This document shows positions 1 to 5,245 of a DNA stretch of 11,017 nt, piece by piece. The notes beneath the pieces are model-generated. The model had not been told where the DNA came from. It saw only the letters and a list, made by a program, of their open reading frames with translations, and made no database searches. Position 1 is the first letter of the stretch. Each line of letters begins with the position of its first letter. Where the stretch lies: NCBI GenBank assembly GCA_016716385.1, contig JADJWL010000028.1:1-11017 (forward strand), given 5' to 3'. The position numbers and the translations under genes were made by a program. This DNA comes from Bryobacterales bacterium. GTDB taxonomy: Bacteria; Acidobacteriota; Terriglobia; Bryobacterales; Bryobacteraceae.

Positions 1-201
1 GATGTTCGTGGTTCAAGAGCATTTCGATGGCGGTCGCGATGGCGGCGGAGTCGCGCTCGTAGACCGACTCAACACCACGCGGCCTCGGCAGCCACCAGGT
101 ACAGCACAGGCGCCGCCCGCCATAGGCTTCGGCGACGGCCACCTGCCCAGGATCATCCCGGGCGATGAAGCCGGACCAACGTTGGTGTCAACGGCGCGCA
201 T
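1..201 (-). pseudogene. vapC: PIN-domain toxin of a VapBC-type pair, partial and frameshifted
   Basis: This gene runs off the left edge. The ATG at 201-199 begins MRAVDTNV, the usual start of PIN-domain ribonucleases, with Asp5 as the first metal-binding acidic residue. The next conserved stretch (IARDDPGQVAVAEAY) is in another frame. The middle motif can be followed as LVAAEAAW, then ESVYERDSAAIATAI and EMLLNHE near the edge, again after frame changes. Read together these match the order of VapC-like PIN toxins, which cleave RNA using three or four acidic residues. At least three single-base indels separate the pieces, so no full protein is made from the sequence as given. The start overlaps the end of the upstream antitoxin gene by about 14 bases, normal for translationally coupled toxin-antitoxin pairs. 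The remaining C-terminal third lies outside the window. Family assignment is firm; the broken state may be decay or sequencing error. Confidence 0.8.
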
Positions 202-451
202 CACGCCGTTTCACCGTCGCCCGGATGCCGGCCTTCATCTCCTCAAAGCTGCGACGCCGTGCCGGGGATCGAACAGCGCCCGGTAGATATCCTCCGGACA
301 AATAGCGACCGGCCCTGCGAACGACGACCCGGCCTCCATCGTCGTCCCATTCGAGGACCGACCCGGGCCCCACGCCGAGGCGCTGTCGGACCTTCGCCGG
401 ACGGAGACCTGTCCTTCGAACGGTCATCTTCGAATGCGCAAGTGCCTCCAT
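188..451 (-). pseudogene. AbrB/SpoVT-family antitoxin, upstream partner of the PIN toxin
   Basis: The open frame runs 87 codons from ATG 451 to TGA 190-188. The start MEALAHSKMTV and the central VRQRLGVGPGSVLEWDDDG and RVVVRRAGRY are typical of AbrB/MazE-type swapped-hairpin DNA-binding antitoxins, and the tail RRSFEEMKAGI fits the short toxin-binding end. Two stretches look locally out of frame: residues about 12-17 (RRTGLR, where SKGQVSVP is expected) and about 52-63, where another frame reads SEDIYRALFDP, the normal sequence at that place. The frame returns each time, so the protein stays open but would carry two garbled segments. The first segment is explained by three missing bases, each in a short homopolymer run. 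Role by family: binds and neutralises the downstream VapC and represses the operon. It lies first in the operon and overlaps the toxin start. Confidence 0.8.
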
Positions 452-454
452 TTC

Positions 455-483
455 AGATTACCACGGTAATGAAGGCGGGTCAG
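455..483 (-). promoter_or_regulatory. Candidate promoter of the AbrB/PIN operon
   Basis: Read on the minus strand: CTGACC at 483-478, a 17-base spacer, and TAATCT at 460-455, followed only 3 bases later by the antitoxin ATG. The -35 shares 4 of 6 and the -10 only 3 of 6 bases with the sigma-70 consensus, so this is weak. No Shine-Dalgarno sequence precedes this ATG, and a start that close to the -10 would give a leaderless or nearly leaderless message. Confidence 0.3.
457..470. promoter_or_regulatory. Palindrome upstream of the antitoxin, candidate operator
   Basis: ATTACCACGGTAAT is an inverted repeat with 6-base arms (ATTACC/GGTAAT) and a 2-base centre, ending 5 bases before the antitoxin ATG at 451. 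Type II antitoxins of the AbrB class usually repress their own operon from such short palindromes. It overlaps the candidate -10 described next. Operator function is inferred from position and symmetry only. Confidence 0.5.
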
Positions 484-496
484 ACGAGCAGGCACT

Positions 497-1224
497 TCAA
501 GCGGCCCGGCGCATGGTGCGCCTGATTTCCAGGAACGCTTTCAGCCGTGGGGTGAGACGCAGGGCGCGGCCGTGGATGTTGTGGCAGCGGGTGCAGGCTG
601 CCGGTCGGAGGGCTGGGTTCGACGGAAATTGGCTCCGTTTTCGCAATTTCAGGAGCGGGCGCCGGCACTTCGGCGCACGGTGGCTCGGGTTCGGCGACCG
701 AAATGGGTTCGTTTCGCACTTTTTGTTGTGGCGGCATCTCGCGGCGCAACAAGCGGAGAGACAGGCGATCTCGCGCTCGACGATGGCGGCGTGCTTCTGG
801 GACGCTCAAGCGCTGCCAGAGCGTCGGTCAGGTTTCGGCCAGGACGCGAAGCCAGCGATCGTCGTGCTCGGCGGGGTCGTCGGGGAGAGCTGATTGCCCC
901 AGAAGTTCTGGCACGCCTCGTTGATTTGTGTTTGCGCGATGGCGCACTCCATGCGCGCGATGCGCTGAGACAACCACAGCTGCCGGGCGTAGCCGGTGGC
1001 GAGATCCTCCTGGTGCGCGGATTGCGGCTGAAAACCGTCAGGCAGGCCATCGAGGAGGGCCTGGAATTCGGCCGGAGTCCTCGACGCCAGTGAGGACGAG
1101 ATGCCGGGAGAAGGTCCGGTGACCCCAGCATTGCGACGACGCGGCCTTGCCTTCAGGGGTCGAAGGGGACCAGTGGAATGCTGCGCGTTGCGGCGGTTGC
1201 CGCGATCTGCTTCTCGGTCGCCAT
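497..1224 (-). pseudogene. Family of unknown function with NEPIS-type repeats, copy A, frameshifted
   Basis: The ATG at 1224-1222 follows a good ribosome binding site (AAAGGACTCT). The reconstructed N-terminus reads MATEKQIAA, then after one missing base RRNAQHSTGP, then EFQALLDGLPDGFQPQSAHQ, YARQLWLSQ, and a helical stretch RIARMECAIAQTQINEACQN. After further frame changes come RNEPIS, EPEPP, APEIAKTEPISVE, a CTRCHN motif, and the end LTPRLKAFLEIRRTMRRAA with TGA at 499-497. About 240 codons are covered in several frames, so it is not translatable as given. I recognise the layout from hypothetical proteins common in Acidobacteria (conserved start, helical middle, repeated N-E-P-I-S tail), but know of no established function. 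It is a tandem paralogue of the gene at 1533-2012, and its stop lies 45 bases upstream of the antitoxin start on the same strand. Confidence 0.65.
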
Positions 1225-1331
1225 AGAGTCCTTTCCCTTCAGGATGGCAAGCGGGGTCAAGCGGATGGGGCGGGGCGTGGGGGGACATCGCGTGTTTTGT
1301 GTCGGTTAGAGAATTCTGGAAGCTGTGACCG
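1225..1331 (-). promoter_or_regulatory. Conserved 5' leader and RBS of copy A
   Basis: Read on the minus strand, the last 40 bases before the ATG (CGCTTGACCCCGCTTGCC, then ATCCTGAAGGGAAAGGACTC) match the leader of the second copy at 2013-2055. Weaker similarity continues upstream through a CTAAC...CACAAAA stretch to about 1331. The AAAGGA ribosome binding site is 5-6 bases from the ATG. Conservation shows that the duplication included the 5' flank. I could not identify a convincing -10/-35 pair. Confidence 0.45.
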
Positions 1332-1532
1332 AGGTTGGGACTGGCGTTTCAGTGGGGCGGCATCCCGGAACAGGAGACACGCCACCACCACTGGAGGAGT
1401 GCATTCCGTACGTTTCTCGAACCGTTTGGCGCCTCCTGAGCATGCGGGTGCTGGCCGAGTTTCCGTCGCGCCACCTTCGGGTGTCTCGCAGATTCCGCCC
1501 GCCACGTTCGCCAACGCCTGAGCGCGCGACGT
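1332..1532. other. Spacer between the two paralogues
   Basis: About 200 bases between the leader of copy A and the stop of copy B. Open frames cross it on both strands, but none shows a recognisable motif, a ribosome binding site or a start of its own. I see no terminator hairpin. Treated as non-coding. Confidence 0.4.
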
Positions 1533-2012
1533 TCAAGCGGCCCGGCGCATGGTGCGCCGGATCTCCAGGAACGCTTTCAGCCGTGGCGTCAGGCGCGGGG
1601 CGCGGCGGCGGGTGTTGTGGCAACGCGTGCAGGTCGCGGGCCGGGGGCTGGATTCTTCGGCAATTGGGTTCGTTTTCGCAATTTCGGGAGTGCGCGCCGG
1701 CGCTTCGGCGCCCGGCGGCTCGGGTTCGGCGCTCGAAATGGGTTCGTTTTCATGCTGGCTCAGCCACAACTGCCGGGCGTAGCGGGTGACGGTTTGCTGA
1801 TGGGCGGTTTGCGGCTGGAAGTCCTCCAACAGGCCGTCAAGGGCGCCTTGAATTCAGCCGGGTCTTCGACGCCGGTCAGGACGAGATGCCGGGAAGAGTC
1901 CGGCGACGCTGGCGGCATTGCGCGACGACGCGGCCTTGCCTTCAGGGGTGCGCGGACCAGTGGAATGCTGCGCGTTGCGGCAGTTGGCCGCGATCTGCGT
2001 TTCGGTTGCCAT
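1533..2012 (-). pseudogene. Family of unknown function with NEPIS-type repeats, copy B, internally deleted
   Basis: The ATG at 2012-2010 follows AAAGGACTCCCC, the same ribosome binding site as copy A. The N-terminus reads MATETQIAANCRNAQHSTGP, then RTPEGKAASSRNAASVAGLF; the frame is then lost near a short CCCGG run. Reconstructed, it goes on HLVLTGVEDPAEF, EDFQPQTAHQQTVTRYARQL and WLSQ, then straight into HENEPISSAEPEPPG, EIAKTNPIAEESS, CTRCHN, LTPRLKAFLEIRRTMRRAA and TGA at 1535-1533. The last 98 codons (1829-1533) are in one open frame. Compared with copy A it lacks roughly 80 residues between WLSQ and the NEPIS region. So the start and the tail are kept but the helical middle is gone. No known function; its role and any interaction with copy A are unknown. 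Confidence 0.65.
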
Positions 2013-2121
2013 GGGGAGTCCTTTCGCTTTCAGGATGGCAGGGCGGGTCAAGCGAACAGGCGTGTCTGCTTCGGGGAGAGTTTTATTTTGTTGATGTTAG
2101 GAAGTTTCTTGAACGTGTGAT
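2013..2121 (-). promoter_or_regulatory. Conserved 5' leader and RBS of copy B
   Basis: The minus strand reads CGCTTGACCCGCCCTGCC, then ATCCTGAAAGCGAAAGGACTC before the ATG, nearly identical to the leader of copy A. Similarity extends further upstream through CTAACATCAACAAAA to about 2121. An A/T-rich stretch (AACAAAATAAAACT) at about 2079-2092 could hold the -10, but no clear -35 partner is visible. Confidence 0.45.
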
Positions 2122-2377
2122 CGTCAGTCAGGTCAGGCGCTCTTCCCTCATGGCAGCGGGTCGATCCGGATCAGCGGCTGAAGTCCACAGGCGCGCAGCC
2201 ACTGAGCCCGAAGGTCCTCCCGGTGCAGAGAGTCTCGAAAGCGATCCGCGCCGCTTGATGGCGATGCCGTAGATGCGGCTGATTCAGGCATTGACCGGTG
2301 GCAGGATCGCGCGGGCCTCCCCAGACGCCCGCTCCATAGCCGCTCGCGCACTGCTTCGACAGCGGTACGCTAAGAGT
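2122..2377. other. Intergenic region between divergent copy B and hicB
   Basis: About 255 bases separating the minus-strand family from the plus-strand HicBA pair. An open minus-strand frame (2351-2148) crosses it but has no recognisable domain or ribosome binding site. I see no convincing gene, terminator or repeat. Confidence 0.4.
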
Positions 2378-2380
2378 ATG
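2366..2380 (+). promoter_or_regulatory. hicB: -10-like TACGCT next to the hicB start codon
   Basis: TACGCTAAGAGT lies directly before the ATG at 2378. The same TACGCT(G/A)A string occurs upstream of the secreted-protein gene (3817) and, on the minus strand, near 3350. No good -35 is seen at 16-18 bases, and the AAGAG is too near the ATG to be a normal Shine-Dalgarno site. If TACGCT is the -10, the message would be leaderless. Confidence 0.25.
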
Positions 2381-2592
2381 CGCAACGAGTTTACGGCGAT
2401 TGTCGAACAGGATGGCCCATGGCACATTGCGTATTGTGCTGAAGTCCCTGGAGCGAACGGTCAGGGCGCAACGCGCGAAGAGTGCCTCGAGAATCTCAAG
2501 GAGGCGATCGCTTTGATCCTGGCGCACCGGCGCGAGGAATCGTTCCGCTCTTTGCCTCGAGGCTCGCAAAAGCTCGTTTGTGGTCCGGATGA
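2378..2592 (+). pseudogene. hicB: HicB-family antitoxin, C-terminus frameshifted
   Basis: The ATG at 2378 opens MRNEFTAIVEQDGPWHIAYC, then AEVPGANGQGATREECLENL and KEAIALILAHRREESF: the single-domain HicB fold (partial RNase-H-like) with the G-A-N-G-Q-G-x-T-x-E-E-x-x-x-N-L-x-E-A-I signature complete. About 65 residues read cleanly in one frame. Beyond SLPRGSQKLV the frame runs on past the HicA start to 2857, which is unlike the usual length of about 70 residues. Shifting one base gives a stop TGA at 2590-2592 that overlaps the HicA ATG as ATGA, the normal coupled arrangement; I chose this end for that reason. By family it sequesters HicA and may regulate the operon. A longer upstream start (2273) adds residues that match nothing in the family. 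Confidence 0.8.
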
Positions 2593-2781
2593 AGCGCGAG
2601 GGCGTTGCTGGCACCTCCGACGCTGCGGTTGTGTCGTTCGAAGGGAAGGCAAAGGCACTCCCTTTGGGAGAACCCGCAAACAGAGGGCACGCCGAAGCGG
2701 TTCCCAGGCACGTCGAAATTTCCAATCTCTTGGCCAAGAGGGATTTGCCGCAAGCTTTCTGTTGACGATCCTCCGGGTTAG
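2589..2781 (+). pseudogene. hicA: HicA-family mRNA interferase, several frameshifts
   Basis: The ATG at 2589 gives MKRE; then, in successive frames, HLRRCGCVVRREGK, HSLWENPQTEG, EAVPRHVEISNLLAK and ICRKLSVDDPPG with TAG at 2779-2781. Together these give a protein of about 63 residues in the exact order of HicA toxins, small double-stranded-RNA-binding-like proteins that cut mRNA. The catalytic His is in HSLWENP (codon at 2656). Three or four indels in under 200 bases break the frame, the densest breakage in the window. It follows hicB with an apparent ATGA overlap. The toxin is not translatable as given, so either the module is dead or the sequence carries errors here. Confidence 0.75.
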
Positions 2782-3041
2782 CAGGGTACCGGGAGGTCGA
2801 CATGAATCCGCTCCGCGCGGGGCTGGGGCCGCCGCCGGATTGGCTCGCTGCCGGTGACTGGGCAGGCCCCTCCGCGTCCGAGAGGAGATCCACTTCCGAG
2901 ATGCGGCTGACCTGGAGTGCGCCGGACCACGCGCGATAAGGCTTGTCAGGACACGGATTTCATCACGAACCTGGGAATGAAGCTGGAGTGGAGCGTGCCG
3001 CAGCGGAAGCGAAGATCGGATTGCACTGAGCGCGCCCGCGC
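2782..3041. other. Spacer between hicA and the RHS relic
   Basis: About 260 bases with no open frame that has a recognisable motif or ribosome binding site. A minus-strand frame of 240 codons covering 2171-2893 is the antisense of hicBA and is not credible as a gene. Confidence 0.4.
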
Positions 3042-3121
3042 TGGGGCGGGGCGGGTTGCGTGGGCGGGATCACGTGGTATGAGATGTACTCATACACGCA
3101 GGCGGGGCTCATGACCGAAGC
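3042..3121 (+). repeat. Relic of RHS coding sequence
   Basis: These 80 bases align without gaps to 7922-8001 inside the big RHS gene, differing at about ten positions. They encode the same GCVGGITWYEMYSYTQ motif. Similarity stops abruptly on the left and within a few bases on the right, after a 1-base insertion in ATGACC(G)AAGCGCC. It is too short to be a gene and has no RHS neighbours, so it is a remnant of an earlier RHS copy or of a recombination event. Confidence 0.8.
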
Positions 3122-3125
3122 GCCC

Positions 3126-3793
3126 TGCCCGATTACTTTTCGACGAAAGTCATCATTTTCTCCTCTTTCAAGACAGGAGACTGGCAACGGACGCAATACC
3201 GCTTCCTTAACGGTCGCGGCTCGGAGCCCCGGTTCGGCGCTTCCCGAGATGTAAACGAACCAGCATGGTTGTGGCATTTTTCCCCAATCGGCCAGTGCGT
3301 GCCGCGAACGCTGCACCGTGTAACGCAATCCAGGACTCTAAGGGTTCAGCGTAGTCGGATTCCGATTTGCGTTCGACAACGCTCATGCGCGTAAGCCAAA
3401 GAAACGGCAGATCCGGATTGTTCCGGAATCGGAACAGGCCTGGACTCAATACGATCAGAGGTTAGAAAACAAGGCGGCTGTAAACTCCTCATTCCACATA
3501 CCTTCCGAAAGCAGCCCCAATCAGTGCGACAGCCTCACTGGAACCGAACGGCGCAGACGCCGCCAAGCGGATTGGCGAAGAGCCTATGGCCTCTGAAATG
3601 AATTCCTTAGCAACGCGTAACCGGACGGCAGCCAAGGCCGTTCCGAAGCCTGGGAATGTTTCGGTCTCTCGATCCAGGCACCCGGGTAAATCCCCTAGAC
3701 GCTCTACTCACCTGAGAACATGCACGGGAGAGCTATAGTTGCCTTGTTTCCTGGAACATGGGGCCTTTTCCTCGCAATGATCAGTTTTTTTGC
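3126..3793. other. Largely non-coding region upstream of the RHS operon
   Basis: About 670 bases without a credible gene. Minus-strand frames at 3449-3207 and 3328-2963 have no known motif. A 19-base stretch on the minus strand (3364-3346) resembles 3806-3824 on the plus strand at 16 of 19 positions, including TACGCTGA. I see no tRNA, no CRISPR array and no strong terminator. Confidence 0.45.
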
Positions 3794-3822
3794 TTGATTC
3801 CGAGACGGAACCAGATTACGCT
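3794..3822 (+). promoter_or_regulatory. Candidate promoter for the secreted-protein/RHS operon
   Basis: TTGATT at 3794-3799 and TACGCT at 3817-3822 are separated by exactly 17 bases, giving 4 of 6 and 3 of 6 matches to sigma-70 boxes. It lies 64 bases before the ATG at 3887. The promoter would drive the small secreted protein and, 7 bases beyond its stop, the RHS gene. Weak on consensus, better on spacing and position. Confidence 0.35.
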
Positions 3823-3826
3823 GAGG

Positions 3827-3848
3827 CATCCGGTGGATCAACCGGATG
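3827..3848. promoter_or_regulatory. Perfect 8-bp inverted repeat in the 5' leader
   Basis: The arms CATCCGGT and ACCGGATG are perfectly complementary around a 6-base loop GGATCA. The element sits 4 bases after the candidate -10 and 38 bases before the start codon at 3887, so it would form at the 5' end of the transcript. It has no T-run, so it is not a standard terminator. It could be a regulator site or a message-stabilising hairpin; function is unknown. Confidence 0.4.
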
Positions 3849-3886
3849 GAATATTCAGCCATTAGGTCGTTGGAGGGCTTGCCTCG

Positions 3887-4332
3887 ATGCGTTTCTTTTG
3901 CGCGTTTTTGCTGATGTGTGTGTCGTTTCCGGCTGTCGCTCAAGTCGCGGCGGCCACACCGAGCGCCGCCTCCCGAAGCAAAGTTCCGCTCCGGCACCGT
4001 CATGAACGGCTTCTGGTGGTAGTCCCCATGGTTGGACAGGGGACCGCCGAAGACCCGCGACGCCCGGCGTTCGTTCCGGCCCCACCGCGGCCGGGCGATG
4101 CCGTGGCGGGCTGCCTGGTTTGGCGGGGATTCTCGGATTTACGGCCATCGTGAGCGACGACGGGCAGTTCGCCCTGGTGGAGTTCGTCGCGGAAGACCCG
4201 GAGGCGTTCCGGGCGATCCGGACGGATGCGCGCGTGGTGAAGGCCTTCGAGGTCGGCAAGGCGAGGCGCGAGGACATCGAAACCGAGTTCCGCAAACACC
4301 GGAAGGATTTCAGCTCGACCGCATGGGAGTGA
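3887..4332 (+). pseudogene. Small secreted protein of unknown function, frameshifted
   Basis: The ATG at 3887 follows GGAGGG with 9 bases between. The start MRFFCAFLLMCVSFPAVAQ is a clear Sec signal peptide with likely cleavage after AVA or VAQ. The frame carries VPMVGQGTAEDPRRPAFVPA, then one indel near 4095-4119 is needed to continue into LPGLAGILGFTAIVSDDGQF, ALVEFVAEDPEAFRAIRTDA, VVKAFEVGKARREDIETEFR and KHRKDF, with TGA at 4330-4332. Reconstructed length is about 148 residues. The charged, acid-rich C-terminal half looks like a folded alpha/beta domain, but I do not recognise the family. Its stop is 7 bases before the ATG of the RHS gene, so the two are almost certainly one operon, and the protein may assist export or activity of the RHS product. 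That last point is inference from position. Confidence 0.55.
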
Positions 4333-4339
4333 GCCTGCC

Positions 4340-5245
4340 ATGGCAAACCGGCGCATCTTTCGCCCTCTTGCGGCAGCCGCCCTGCTCTCCCGGGCGTTCT
4401 GCTGGCCGCGTATTCCCGTACTACTACGTAGACAACTTCGGCGGCGGGATCAATACAAACGATTGGTTCCACAACGGCTCCGCCACTATCTACTGGCCGA
4501 ATGGACTCCAGGGCACCGGCACGCTGGTTTCGAAGGCGGCCGTGCCGGATGGCACCGACGAGTATGAGATCAACACAACGCTCTACCCGCAGGCATCCGG
4601 AGGCGCGGCATGGTTCTACCACCTGCACCGGGCCAGCAACAACGCCGAGGTGCAGACCAGCACGGGCCAGTACTTGCTGGTGTCGCTCCAGACAGTCGTG
4701 GGGGTGAACGGGTGCTCCGGCACGCTCGCGGCGTACCGGAAAGACGGCGGCGGTCTGTGGCTGCTGGGATCGACCGTGGCGATGTGCGGTGAGGAGATGA
4801 CGATGCGATCGTTCACCCTGAACCAGGGCGGGACGGTCCACCTGATCGTGTATATCAACGACCAATACTCGCTCCACGTCACGACGAGTTCCATGCCCGG
4901 AGGCAAGCCGGGTGTCGCGGTGGGAGGAGTGTGGGGGACGGCCAGGATGCACATGGCCCGGCTCGGACTCAAGGACCGCATCGCCCCAACGCCGTGGGCG
5001 CCGGGAACATGTACCCGGGCGAGTTCCCACACAGATCGATCTGCAGTGGACGCCGCCGCCCGACGATATCAACGGCATCGGGACGTGGAGCTACAAGATC
5101 TACGGGGATGGGGTGGGTGGGGCACACCTCAGAACCGTTCTTCAGCTTCAAGGACTCTCGCCGGGCGTGACGTATCAGCTCAACGTGGTGCCGATCGACT
5201 GGCACCACAACTGAGAAGGCAGTTCGCTCATTCTGGGACGACTCG
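4340..5245 (+). pseudogene. RHS protein, N-terminal part: signal peptide, LamG-like sandwich, FN3-like module
   Basis: The ATG at 4340 starts MANRRIFRPLAAAALLS, a signal peptide whose frame breaks near a CCCGGG run at about 4390. The mature part continues in another frame as YYYVDNFGGGINTNDWFHNG, ATIYWPNGLQGTGTLVSKAA, EYEINTTLYPQASGGAAWFY, then STGQYLLVSLQTVVGVNGC and IVYINDQYSLHVTTSSMPGG: an all-beta pattern like concanavalin/LamG sandwich domains (roughly 4420-4990). After a further shift near 5000 comes QIDLQWTPPPDDINGIGTWS and LSPGVTYQLNVVPIDWHHN, a fibronectin type III-like module ending at a TGA (5212-5214). One base added there lets the frame run TEKAVRSFWDDSVTPFS into the RHS core. 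Three frame changes are needed in all. Sec export plus carbohydrate-binding-like modules suggests a secreted or surface-anchored RHS protein rather than a T6SS-delivered one (inference). Confidence 0.7.

Noticed and set aside
1257..1623. Minus-strand frames crossing the spacer between the two paralogues
   Set aside because: They have no recognisable motif, no RBS, and their ends overlap the neighbours in non-native frames.
2171..2893. 240-codon minus-strand open frame
   Set aside because: It is antisense to hicB and hicA, whose motifs are clear on the plus strand.
4076..4095. GC-rich hairpin CCGGCC/GGCCGG
   Set aside because: It lies inside the coding sequence of the secreted protein and is expected by chance at this GC content; it has no T-run.
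3855..5078. 407-codon minus-strand open frame
   Set aside because: It lies antisense to the secreted protein and the RHS N-terminus; it is His/Arg-rich with no recognisable domain, typical of GC-rich shadow frames.
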